Part shown: piece by piece, positions 49,540 to 57,541 of the stretch | Numbering within the stretch: position 1 is the first letter of the stretch | How the letters are laid out: every line of letters begins with the position of its first letter | Virus record (IMG/VR): IMGVR_UViG_3300032605_000018 | Span: 1 to 59,315 of that record | Strand: one strand, 5' to 3' | Length of the DNA: 59,315 bases | Source of the DNA: a virus | Program-made: the position numbers and the translations under genes | Notes under the pieces: model-generated | Told to the model about the DNA's origin: nothing | Database searches by the model: none | Seen by the model: only the letters and a program-made list of their open reading frames with translations

Positions 49540-50374
49540 AGTATTTGATTAGTTCGTGAGTAGCGTAGGTCTTTTCGTGATAATGTACAGGGTTGAGTTG
49601 ATTTATATTGTTAATTCGAATAACATCGCCGTCGTGTTCAGCCATAACAGTTTCTATCCAACTACGTGCATCACTCCATTTATTAAATCCAGATTTCATA
49701 TGCACAAAGTTAATAAAGTCCATGCTAGGCATAGTTACTAATTCTTCTCCTAGTATCCGTGCGGCTATAGCATATACAACATCTGTGCTTGGTTCATCTT
49801 CACATGTCTTTAACTCTTTAGATATGTCCGCCCAGTAATGAAAAATAAGCCCGGCTAGATTGAAAAAGGCCGCAGCTTCTTGACTGTATCTAAAATACAT
49901 CAGGCCATTATACACATCAGGCAGTTGATTGGCATCAAATACTTCTCTATATTTTCGCACATCACTTTTTAACGAACGATAATTTAGTGCGCCTGTACTT
50001 AAACAAACATTACGTAATCTAAATGCCGTCCACCAATGGTCAATTGACCTAGTAAACAGCAAGTCTGCTTCCAACTTGATAGTTTCTTTAAACGGAGTTT
50101 TGCGAAAAACATCAGGTTCCTTGCTCCAGGCATATATAGATCCATCTGCGTGTTCACTACTTACATTATCTAATTCAATAATGTAATCAAATACTCGACG
50201 CTGTCGATCAGTTACCGAGTTCAATGTTTCTGTATCAACCAAGACCGCATACTTGTTGTGCTTCTGTGTTGCCTTAACATTTAGGCATTGCAAGTATGCA
50301 AGTTCTAAGTAATCGGTATCTGTGTTGTTGATAGCAAAGGTTACAAAACCTTGTTGTTCTTTATGCTGGCTCAC
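49517..50374 (-). CDS. Glycosyltransferase-like protein, GT8-like
   Basis: A 285-residue protein. FKETIKLEADLLFTRSIDHWW (about residues 95-115, with Glu-Ala-Asp in the DxD position) looks like the metal-binding strand of GT-A folds such as GT8. The next upstream protein shares the general layout (VVFAFNT-like opening, N-terminal Rossmann segment, FFNLAGLIF helix) and has a proper DTD. It may be a divergent or less active copy. Confidence 0.6.
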   Translation of the reverse strand: MSQHKEQQGFVTFAINNTDTDYLELAYLQCLNVKATQKHNKYAVLVDTETLNSVTDRQRRVFDYIIELDNVSSEHADGSIYAWSKEPDVFRKTPFKETIKLEADLLFTRSIDHWWTAFRLRNVCLSTGALNYRSLKSDVRKYREVFDANQLPDVYNGLMYFRYSQEAAAFFNLAGLIFHYWADISKELKTCEDEPSTDVVYAIAARILGEELVTMPSMDFINFVHMKSGFNKWSDARSWIETVMAEHDGDVIRINNINQLNPVHYHEKTYATHELIKYYESRIPS

Positions 50375-51179
50375 AGATGGCCTCCACTACTTGTTCAAAG
50401 TCTCTACTCTGTAGGTATTCTTTATCCATCACGTGTATGTTTTGGTATGGTACCATGGTAGCTTCGCCGTCGTGATAGACTTGTATAAAATTGTCTGTGA
50501 GCATTATGCGGTTAATAGTTTTTTCTATGGTAAACATTGTCCAAGGAATTCCTTGCTGTTCGTTTAACGTGTAGCCACTGATAATACAATTAGCAATAGC
50601 AAAAGCATAATCATTTCTGTAATTTCTTTCGCGAACATTGTATAAGGCACGATAGTACGAATAGTTTCTTTGTATGCGGCCGATAAGGTTGAAAAATAAT
50701 CTTGCACGTTCTGTCTTTCTAAAAAGTACTACAGTTGCCCATACAAATGGCAAACTTGTTTCGCCCATTGATTCTGGACTAGGTCCTGCAGGTGTTTGAT
50801 TATGATGCATTAGCCGATAATCAAAGTCTGTTTTAAATAATGTAAGAAGGCTATCATCTAATACAAGGTAGTCTGTGTCAATAAGAATAGTGTTATCGTA
50901 CGGGCTCAGGTCATATGCTAGGTATCTGCCAAAGTTTCGCCACTGTTTTGTTGTATCACTACCTATAAAATTATTTCCATCATTATTGTTGATGCGTACG
51001 ATATTATCGTATACAAACTTAGGGTCACTATCGTTGTCAGTGACCAACGTAATAGGTAAGTTCAGAGAGTGTGCAATTAAACGACTAGTCTGATCAGCTA
51101 TAGCAACGTAGTCTATGTGTGTGTTAAATGCAAATACTACAACACCCTTAGACTCGGCGGATTTTTTTGAGTTCTTCAT
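50361..51179 (-). CDS. Glycosyltransferase-like protein, GT8-like
   Basis: A 272-residue protein with NTILIDTDYLVLDD (96-109), the DxD motif at 101-103, and a preceding YLAYDLSPYD as in GT8-type transferases. FFNLIGRIQRNYSYY parallels FFNLAGLIFHYWAD of the downstream gene, so the two are paralogues. Donor sugar unknown. Confidence 0.68.
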   Translation of the reverse strand: MKNSKKSAESKGVVVFAFNTHIDYVAIADQTSRLIAHSLNLPITLVTDNDSDPKFVYDNIVRINNNDGNNFIGSDTTKQWRNFGRYLAYDLSPYDNTILIDTDYLVLDDSLLTLFKTDFDYRLMHHNQTPAGPSPESMGETSLPFVWATVVLFRKTERARLFFNLIGRIQRNYSYYRALYNVRERNYRNDYAFAIANCIISGYTLNEQQGIPWTMFTIEKTINRIMLTDNFIQVYHDGEATMVPYQNIHVMDKEYLQSRDFEQVVEAICEPA

Positions 51180-51462
51180 GTTGTTGATGCCACGTGTTCA
51201 TTACTTTTTGATAGTGTTGTTGGGCTATTACTAGAAATACATGACGATCAATTTGTATAGGATTGCCATATGTATCTTCTAAATACATATCATCAATGGG
51301 CCAACCCTGCATAAATGCCAACAGCTCGGGAGTAATCTTAAACAAGCCTCCCTTGTGTGCTATGTGCAAGTCCGTTTGGATCTTCTCACGCAGGATACGT
51401 TTATTAATCTGGTAATCAGTTGCTAATTTAATTTCAGCTGTAAGTTTTTCGAGTTCGCTCAT
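51148..51462 (-). CDS. Small phage protein, first gene of the operon
   Basis: A 104-residue, largely helical product (KLTAEIKLATDYQINKRIL, FLVIAQQHYQKVMNTWHQQ), with GGLFKITPELLAFMQGWPID in the centre (20 residues). Function unknown. It is the first coding sequence after the promoter/terminator hairpin at 51472-51516 and has no evident Shine-Dalgarno sequence. Confidence 0.65.
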   Translation of the reverse strand: MSELEKLTAEIKLATDYQINKRILREKIQTDLHIAHKGGLFKITPELLAFMQGWPIDDMYLEDTYGNPIQIDRHVFLVIAQQHYQKVMNTWHQQHEELKKIRRV

Positions 51463-51471
51463 AATAGAATA

Positions 51472-51508
51472 AAAGGTGTAGATAGCAATTATACTATACT
51501 ACACCCTT
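51472..51508 (-). terminator. Terminator hairpin enclosing a promoter
   Basis: On the minus strand a stem pairs 51499-51508 with 51472-51481 (7 perfect pairs plus wobble/AT extension) and continues with 51494-51497 paired to 51482-51485, followed by TTTTATT. It would end readthrough from the tail-fibre genes. The -10 box of the operon promoter lies in the loop. Confidence 0.65.
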
Positions 51509-51516
51509 AAGGTCAA
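51488..51516 (-). promoter_or_regulatory. Strong sigma-70-like promoter of the radical-SAM operon
   Basis: On the minus strand TTGACC (51516-51511), a 17-bp spacer and TATAAT (51493-51488). Predicted initiation near 51481 lies past the left arm of the terminator stem, so these transcripts cannot form it. It is the only promoter-sized gap upstream of the 18-kb operon. Confidence 0.8.
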
Positions 51517-51527
51517 CTCAAAATGGA

Positions 51528-52493
51528 TTAAGCGACTGTTGGAGTTCCCCAACTTGATGTTAAGTTGGTTGATTCTGGATATACAATGTCAATACGCATA
51601 CTTGGAGTTACGTTTAACGTGTCTCCAGAACTGCCATATAAACCGGATGTTGTACTAGTGTGTGCTGAATAGTAAGACAATGCAAATGAGATTACACTAC
51701 CTGCGTCGCCGTGTCCGGCCAAGTTAACACCGTTTGAAAATACGTTTAATGCAACGTAGTCGCCTGTGTAAGTTGCACTAGTTGTAGTTATCTTACAAAT
51801 CTGTGTAGAAGTTGTAGTTAAGTTATAATAACCAAATGCTGTGGTATTAGTAGTTACTGTACCACCAGTACCAGTGCGTCCACCGTTTGTAGTTGCGTTG
51901 AATGCTGACACGCCGCCAAAGTATGTAAGAATTGTGTTTACTGCGTCAGTACTACGAGCAGTACTATCACCGTTGACTACACCGGTGATAACTAAATTTA
52001 ATTTGCCGCCTGCATTAAAGAAGTAACGTGCAGCATCTCCTGATGCAAATGTTACTGTGCGTGTTGCAAATGTTGTTGGGCCGTATGTGGTATTGTTAGT
52101 GGCTGTAATTGCTGTACCAGCAATAACTGAACCAGTTGTGGTTGCACCGTTGGTTGCTGCACTTAAAGCGTTGGTATAATAAGTACCAAGGTTTGTACTA
52201 AGCGCACTTAAATAGGTAACAGTTGCGCCAGTGGTTGGGATAGTTAATCCAGATCCACTACCACTTTGGTGAGTACTAACACTATTCATAGTGTTGATCA
52301 ATGATGCCCATTGTGTAGCAGTAATTAATCCTGCAGAAGCAGCAGCTTGAGTAACCGCGGTTTGTCCGTATCCGTATTGTCCGTTTCCGATTCCCCATAC
52401 TGCGTTGATACTACCAGAACCAGTTACTGGGTTTGCTCCAACAAAGCCATTGTAGTCTGTTGCGGCAATTAGCCCGCCTGATGAATACGCCAT
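51528..52493 (-). CDS. Phage virion / tail-fibre-associated protein
   Basis: A 321-residue protein rich in Gly, Ser, Thr, Ala and Asn with almost no Lys, typical of secreted or fibre proteins. It opens with MAYSSGGLIAATDYNGFVG and contains VWGIGNGQYGYGQ and a beta-rich C-terminus ending VTPSMRIDIVYPE. Proteins with this opening are, to my recollection, common beside tail fibres in marine T4-like phages. It may be a structural or attachment protein. Confidence 0.65.
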   Translation of the reverse strand: MAYSSGGLIAATDYNGFVGANPVTGSGSINAVWGIGNGQYGYGQTAVTQAAASAGLITATQWASLINTMNSVSTHQSGSGSGLTIPTTGATVTYLSALSTNLGTYYTNALSAATNGATTTGSVIAGTAITATNNTTYGPTTFATRTVTFASGDAARYFFNAGGKLNLVITGVVNGDSTARSTDAVNTILTYFGGVSAFNATTNGGRTGTGGTVTTNTTAFGYYNLTTTSTQICKITTTSATYTGDYVALNVFSNGVNLAGHGDAGSVISFALSYYSAHTSTTSGLYGSSGDTLNVTPSMRIDIVYPESTNLTSSWGTPTVA

Positions 52494-52505
52494 TTTTCTT
52501 TATTC

Positions 52506-54032
52506 CTATGAATTAATTTTAACTATTGCTTCAATTATACCCTCAGATGCTTCAGTCTTGTCAACTAATGCACGTCCAATCACATTGAATGGGGTTAATT
52601 CTGATACTAGTGCTGATCGGGCTAACCCATTACCAGCACTCACTAAACGATCACCTTTGTTAATAAGACCAACTACTCTAACAGGAACTCGCCCGCTCAT
52701 AGCAATCGGTGGATGTGTTGCATCTTCACCTGCACCAGAGTTCATTAAGTATGCAGCATTAGTACTTATCACTCCAAACACTTTATCACTTAATTCAGCT
52801 ACCACTTTGGTGATTTCGTTGGCTCCGCCCATTTCAACAACGGTACCAGGAGCATATTCTGCATCGGCATGGAAGCGTTCTGCTAAGTCGGCGTATTGAG
52901 CGTGGATAGCAGTACCATAAATGTTATTAAACCAAGCAGACGCACTACCGATATTTACTGCTACGTTTGATACCGGAAGAATACTTGTAGTTGCGGTTAC
53001 AGTAGTAAACACACCTGTACTTGGAGTAGCGTTGCCAATTGGGGTACTATTGATAGAACTAAAACTAGCACTACCCCCAACTGTGGCAATCGCAACACCG
53101 TTTAATGTTGCACTACCATTGATAGTAACCGATGTTAAGCCAGATAAAGTTGTAATGTTTGGTTGACTTGCTGTTAATATTGTACCAGTGTATCCCGAAC
53201 TAGCGTTGATACCCTGAGTTTGAATTGTTGTAGATGTAACTGATGTTGCAATTACGTTACCGTTTAAATTGCCAGTAAATGTTGCAGTTCCGCTTGGGGA
53301 ATTAATTGTAGTGGCTGTAATAGATCCTGCAGAAATGGCACCAGATGCAGTAATACCAACAACGTTAATATTTCCAACTGTATCTCTTTGAACCAATGTG
53401 CTTGGTGTTGCAGCTATTGCTTGTGTACTTAATCCCCATGCTGGAGATGCAGTAGTACTGAAATTTAGGCCGGCACCAATTGAATTGAATCCTGGTACTG
53501 TTGTACTAAAAATATCCTTGGATAAAATAGCATAAATTGTGCCATTGATTGTAAACTGAATAACAATGTGTGATGCAGATGATGTATCATTCATCAACGC
53601 AGGTACAGCACCAGTATTACCTGTAGCCGATGTAGCAGCAGGTCCAACTACAATCCATGCTGTTCCAGAGTATACTTTTAACTGTTGATTTGCTGTATCA
53701 AACCATAAATCGCCGCCTAGTGCGCTTAGATCACCGGGGGCTGTATTACCCGATGTTGCACCAGTACTAATCTTCCATGTTGCGCCGGACCAAACACGTA
53801 GAATATTATTAGTAGTGTCCCACCATAATTGTCCTTTTAAAGGATTTGCTGGACTTGCCCCGTTGGCAAAATTTTCCAACAGATACACAAAGTTTTCGTT
53901 TAAAAATTGACCATAACCGGCATAATCGCGGCCGATTAGAGTTAAACTTGAGTGCGTAGTATCAACTGTACCGTCGGACAATCCGCCCGGAACTAGTGAT
54001 GTACCATTGGTTAAATTAATTGTATAAGACAT
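52506..54032 (-). CDS. Tail fibre protein with peptidase-G2-like C-terminus
   Basis: A 508-residue protein. The N-terminal ~130 residues repeat the module GYGQFLNENFVYLLENFANG followed by KGQLWWDTTNNILRVW, shared with the next gene. The middle is a Gly/Thr/Asn-rich shaft. The C-terminal ~150 residues (YADLAERFHADAEYAPGTVV, ISTNAAYLM, GRVPVRVVG, GDRLVS) resemble the autoproteolytic or chaperone-like domain of phage fibres (peptidase G2 type). A late-promoter-like box and an AAGGA ribosome site precede it. Confidence 0.82.
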   Translation of the reverse strand: MSYTINLTNGTSLVPGGLSDGTVDTTHSSLTLIGRDYAGYGQFLNENFVYLLENFANGASPANPLKGQLWWDTTNNILRVWSGATWKISTGATSGNTAPGDLSALGGDLWFDTANQQLKVYSGTAWIVVGPAATSATGNTGAVPALMNDTSSASHIVIQFTINGTIYAILSKDIFSTTVPGFNSIGAGLNFSTTASPAWGLSTQAIAATPSTLVQRDTVGNINVVGITASGAISAGSITATTINSPSGTATFTGNLNGNVIATSVTSTTIQTQGINASSGYTGTILTASQPNITTLSGLTSVTINGSATLNGVAIATVGGSASFSSINSTPIGNATPSTGVFTTVTATTSILPVSNVAVNIGSASAWFNNIYGTAIHAQYADLAERFHADAEYAPGTVVEMGGANEITKVVAELSDKVFGVISTNAAYLMNSGAGEDATHPPIAMSGRVPVRVVGLINKGDRLVSAGNGLARSALVSELTPFNVIGRALVDKTEASEGIIEAIVKINS

Positions 54033-54055
54033 GCTCTATCCTTGTATGCTTGTTA

Positions 54056-54063
54056 TATTTATG
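54056..54063 (-). promoter_or_regulatory. T4-like late promoter box candidate
   Basis: CATAAATA on the minus strand matches TATAAATA at 7 of 8 positions and lies 24 nt upstream of the fibre ATG, in the 37-bp gap between two fibre genes. Confidence 0.4.
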
Positions 54064-54069
54064 CATTGT

Positions 54070-56223
54070 TTAGAACATCTTCTGTATGAAACATAGGGCA
54101 TAGAATGGAGGACGATTTTCAAATGATGCTCCGCTACCTGTAGGGCTTGTTGTCCCAGCTAGGGTAACACCGTGTGTATGATCGCCCACAGAACTGATGG
54201 TAGTTGCTGTTGCTACTGTAATACCTGTAGAAGCTTCTGTAGTATACCACATTTGAGCTCCGCCAGCATGTTGCGATACTGCATCATACGGGAATCCGCC
54301 AGCACTTGCGCCAGCCCACCCTGCGTACCCTGCGGCAAATATCAGCTGATCATCACCAGGGAAAATATGTGCATGGGTTGGGTCTGATACCGACGAGCTC
54401 GATACTGCTGTATGACTATGTCCGCCACCTGTTGCAGAAGTTCCTGTTAGACTAACTGCGTGAGTATGCGAGGGTAAATTGTTTATAGTTAATGTTGATA
54501 ACCCTACGCCGCCAGTTGCGCCGTTGGCTAGTAGGCCGCCGGCGCCAACAATAAATCTATCACGTAAATCTGGAGTATTATTTGTACCATCACAAAGTTG
54601 GAAACCTGTTGGAATTGGGTTAACTGAACTATTCCACATCCAAATAACACCAGCCGGCACAGAACTTTGTACAAATGCCGTAGTAGCAATAGCGGTACTA
54701 TTATCGCTGTAGGTTTTAGTAGTTGCTGTAGAACCCACTACATTAACATTAGACAATGTGGTATTTGAAACTGCTGTTCCGCTAATGTTACCACCTGTGA
54801 CAGTAATAACTCCTGTGGTAATGTTAGTAAATGTTCCACTAGTTGCACTAATGCTAGTAGCACCGGTAATGTTACCACCGGTAATTTGAGCATTGCCGGT
54901 AGAGAAATTAGCAACAACTTCTGTACCAACTGTAGATTTTGTCACTGTTAAATTAGTTGCACCAAGATTTACAATGCTACTGATATTGCCACCAGTGATT
55001 AACGCATTGGCCGTTGACAAGTTTACCACGTTTGAGTAGTTAACAGTTTGAACATTTGATGTTAAGTTAGTAACAGCTCCAGTTGACGCCGATAATGTTG
55101 TTAAATTTTGTGCGGACCCGCCACTGATTACAACAGCATTGGCGTTTTGAGTTGACATTGTTCCTAGTGAACTAGTTGCAAGAGTAATAGCAGTTTGAAC
55201 AAATGCTGTACTAGCAACCTGTGAAGTATTTGTACCAGGAGCAGCAGTAGTTGCAGTTGGTGCACCGTTAAGTACTGAATTATATGATGTAACAGCACCA
55301 GTAAAGATTGCAGTTGTTCCTGTGATTGCACCAGTTGTTAAGGTGCCTGTATTCAAGGAGGCCAATCCGCTAATACTTCCGCCAGTGACTAAAATATTAC
55401 TCGAAGTAAGATTATTAATAATACCAATTGTGGAATATACGTTACCAAAATGTGTACCTGTCAGTGTAGTTGCGGTAACAGTTGTGCCTACAACATTACC
55501 GGTTACGTTACCAACAACGTTTCCAGTTAAATTTCCAGCCAACGTACTAGCAACAACCGTGGTACCTATTAAATTACCAGTAACATTACCGGTCAAGTTA
55601 CCAAGAACATTGGTGTTAATAACAGGATTAGTAATTGTGTTATTAATAGTAATACCAGAATTAATTGTAGTAAATCCAGGAATTGCCGGTGTTGGCATAA
55701 ATGCAGGATCTGCACTGATGGTGGCAAAAACTGTATTACCGTATTGTAATTGTAAAATGTTATGTGTGGTACCCACTAATACTGCATCAGCAACTACTGT
55801 TGGTATTGCACCACTTACTCCTTGAGCTTTTGTATAAACTGGGCCAATTAGATTCCAATTGGTTCCGTCATATAGTGAGAATTGATTAGTCGATGTGTTA
55901 AACCAGGTGTTGCCAGCGTTAACGTTTGATGGCTGTGTACCAGATATAATAATACCATTAACGGGTAAATATCCCTGATTAGTAAATACGTTTAATGTTT
56001 GGTTACTTTTGTTAAACCATAACTGCCCTTGTAAATTTGTTCCACTAGGTGCTGTATTAGATGCAAAATTTTCTAGTAGGTATACTAAATTTTCATTGAG
56101 TTTTTGTCCATATCCTACAAAATTAGGACCGGGTAATTGCAAGCTAGATGATACAGTATCTAATCCGCCATCATTGATAGTGGTTAATGTTGTTCCATCG
56201 CTTTTTGTTATTGTATATGCCAT
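54070..56223 (-). CDS. Tail fibre protein with phage tail collar domain
   Basis: A 717-residue protein. The N-terminal module (GYGQKLNENLVYLLENFAS, LQGQLWFNKSNQTLNVF) is shared with the downstream fibre gene. The shaft contains many GNLTGNVTGN-type repeats. The C-terminal ~180 residues form a tail collar domain: GVIWMWNSSVNPIPTGFQLC, then TPDLRDRFIVGAGG, NNLPSHTHAVSLTG and HTHGVTLAG, with metal-binding His pairs, ending ENRPPFYALCFIQK. It is likely a receptor-contact component of the tail. Confidence 0.9.
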   Translation of the reverse strand: MAYTITKSDGTTLTTINDGGLDTVSSSLQLPGPNFVGYGQKLNENLVYLLENFASNTAPSGTNLQGQLWFNKSNQTLNVFTNQGYLPVNGIIISGTQPSNVNAGNTWFNTSTNQFSLYDGTNWNLIGPVYTKAQGVSGAIPTVVADAVLVGTTHNILQLQYGNTVFATISADPAFMPTPAIPGFTTINSGITINNTITNPVINTNVLGNLTGNVTGNLIGTTVVASTLAGNLTGNVVGNVTGNVVGTTVTATTLTGTHFGNVYSTIGIINNLTSSNILVTGGSISGLASLNTGTLTTGAITGTTAIFTGAVTSYNSVLNGAPTATTAAPGTNTSQVASTAFVQTAITLATSSLGTMSTQNANAVVISGGSAQNLTTLSASTGAVTNLTSNVQTVNYSNVVNLSTANALITGGNISSIVNLGATNLTVTKSTVGTEVVANFSTGNAQITGGNITGATSISATSGTFTNITTGVITVTGGNISGTAVSNTTLSNVNVVGSTATTKTYSDNSTAIATTAFVQSSVPAGVIWMWNSSVNPIPTGFQLCDGTNNTPDLRDRFIVGAGGLLANGATGGVGLSTLTINNLPSHTHAVSLTGTSATGGGHSHTAVSSSSVSDPTHAHIFPGDDQLIFAAGYAGWAGASAGGFPYDAVSQHAGGAQMWYTTEASTGITVATATTISSVGDHTHGVTLAGTTSPTGSGASFENRPPFYALCFIQKMF

Positions 56224-56266
56224 TTTTATATCTCTTTATAGTATACTTATCAAAAACGGATTATTA

Positions 56267-56503
56267 TTAGGTAACCCAATTTGGGTCATTATTTGGACCC
56301 CAGTAGATTTTTACGTATCCGTTGGCGCCGTTGCCGCCTATTGCAGAAATAGTATCTCCTGCACCGCCGCCACCTGCGCCTGCGCCTGTTGCATTATTTC
56401 CATCAGTCATAGAAGGTGTTCCGCCTGCACCAAACGGTGTGGCACCGCCTTCTCCGCCATTTTGTCCCGAGCCCGGGTGACCTGGATTATTAACTCCTGA
56501 CAT
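56267..56503 (-). CDS. Glycine-rich mini tail-fibre protein
   Basis: A 78-residue product that is almost entirely Gly/Asn/Ala-rich (GAGAGGGGAG) and ends ISAIGGNGANGYVKIYW, the terminal motif of glycine-rich phage fibre tips and adhesins. The ATG has AGGAG upstream. It may be an adhesin tip encoded as a separate chain. Confidence 0.7.
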   Translation of the reverse strand: MSGVNNPGHPGSGQNGGEGGATPFGAGGTPSMTDGNNATGAGAGGGGAGDTISAIGGNGANGYVKIYWGPNNDPNWVT

Positions 56504-56548
56504 ATAATCTCCTATTATTACTTACTTATCACTAAATAACCATTGCTT

Positions 56549-57541
56549 TTAACAGTCATACTTAAAAATATTATTCCAAAATTCCTTTAATTTTGGGTAC
56601 GAAGTTAGTGCTTTTTGATCGTATAAATTCGCTCCCTCAATAGCGCATAAAATGCGGGTTGTTTCGTCGTTGAATCCTGTACTTGCACCTGTAGTTAAAT
56701 AATTTTCTAATACCAATGGTCTATCTAAACGTGAAAATATTGCAGCAAGTTCAGTGGCACGTGCGCCAACTATATCAATTACTTGTTTACGATCATCCAA
56801 TGTGAGTGTTTGATCAGTGAATGCAGTTGTTCCAAAAATACTATGGACTGCGCCAGCACAGCATGTAATTTCATCTTGCCCAGCTAATTTTAATAAGTCA
56901 TATACTGATAACAAGTGAACAAAAAGTGTACGACCTGAATGTGCTTTGGTATCTGTACCAAGTGATTGTAAAAATTGTTGTATTTTATCTCTCGTTGGGT
57001 CGCTATCAGCAGGAGCAAATTTAAACATCAACGTAGTTCGTAGCACTTTACATACTCTAGATACACCCCGAGCTGTGTGCCAAGACATCCCGGGAAAACT
57101 TATAGCACGATTGTATGCCGGCAAACTTGCATTAGCAATATCCTGCCCATTGTATATCATTGTTTCTCCGCCCCATTCTCTGCGCCATTGTTTATTTAGA
57201 TACACCACAATGGTTTGATCTTGGGGTCTACGAGAATCTGTATGCGGATATCCTTCAACACCGTAGGTATGTGCATTTGAATAACAACGTAACAATACTG
57301 TATTTGGGAAATAGTTTTGCTGTATGTGGCGCCAGCATTCCAATGCTACCCCATCAAGTTCTGCAGATATGTCTATGCCATTCATTATACCGCCTGTTTT
57401 GGCTAGATCGCAATTCCAGTGATATTGGTCAAATTTAGGATTAGACTTCCACCCGTAACGATGTCCAATACTGTCTATCTGATCTGCTACTCCTTCAATT
57501 AACTGTGCAGGTAAGAAATTTTCAAATGTTTGTATAGTCAT
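56549..57541 (-). CDS. 2OG-Fe(II) oxygenase fused to an HD-like domain
   Basis: A 330-residue protein. The N-terminal domain is a prolyl-4-hydroxylase-like oxygenase: metal ligands His100-x-Asp102 (YPHTDSRR) and His155 (GMSWHTARG), with Arg168 (VLRTTLMF) for 2-oxoglutarate. The C-terminal domain (about 195-290: GRTLFVHLLSVYDLLKLAG, AGAVHSIFGT) is His-patterned like an HD-type or DUF6817 domain. It probably hydroxylates a peptide or glycan; the fusion is unusual. It starts by 1-nt overlap with the upstream gene's stop. Confidence 0.78.
   Translation of the reverse strand: MTIQTFENFLPAQLIEGVADQIDSIGHRYGWKSNPKFDQYHWNCDLAKTGGIMNGIDISAELDGVALECWRHIQQNYFPNTVLLRCYSNAHTYGVEGYPHTDSRRPQDQTIVVYLNKQWRREWGGETMIYNGQDIANASLPAYNRAISFPGMSWHTARGVSRVCKVLRTTLMFKFAPADSDPTRDKIQQFLQSLGTDTKAHSGRTLFVHLLSVYDLLKLAGQDEITCCAGAVHSIFGTTAFTDQTLTLDDRKQVIDIVGARATELAAIFSRLDRPLVLENYLTTGASTGFNDETTRILCAIEGANLYDQKALTSYPKLKEFWNNIFKYDC

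Noticed and set aside
54479-55825. Long plus-strand frames opposite the collar-domain fibre gene
   Set aside because: They are Val/Pro/Thr-rich shadows of the Gly/Thr/Asn-rich fibre shaft, with no known domain.
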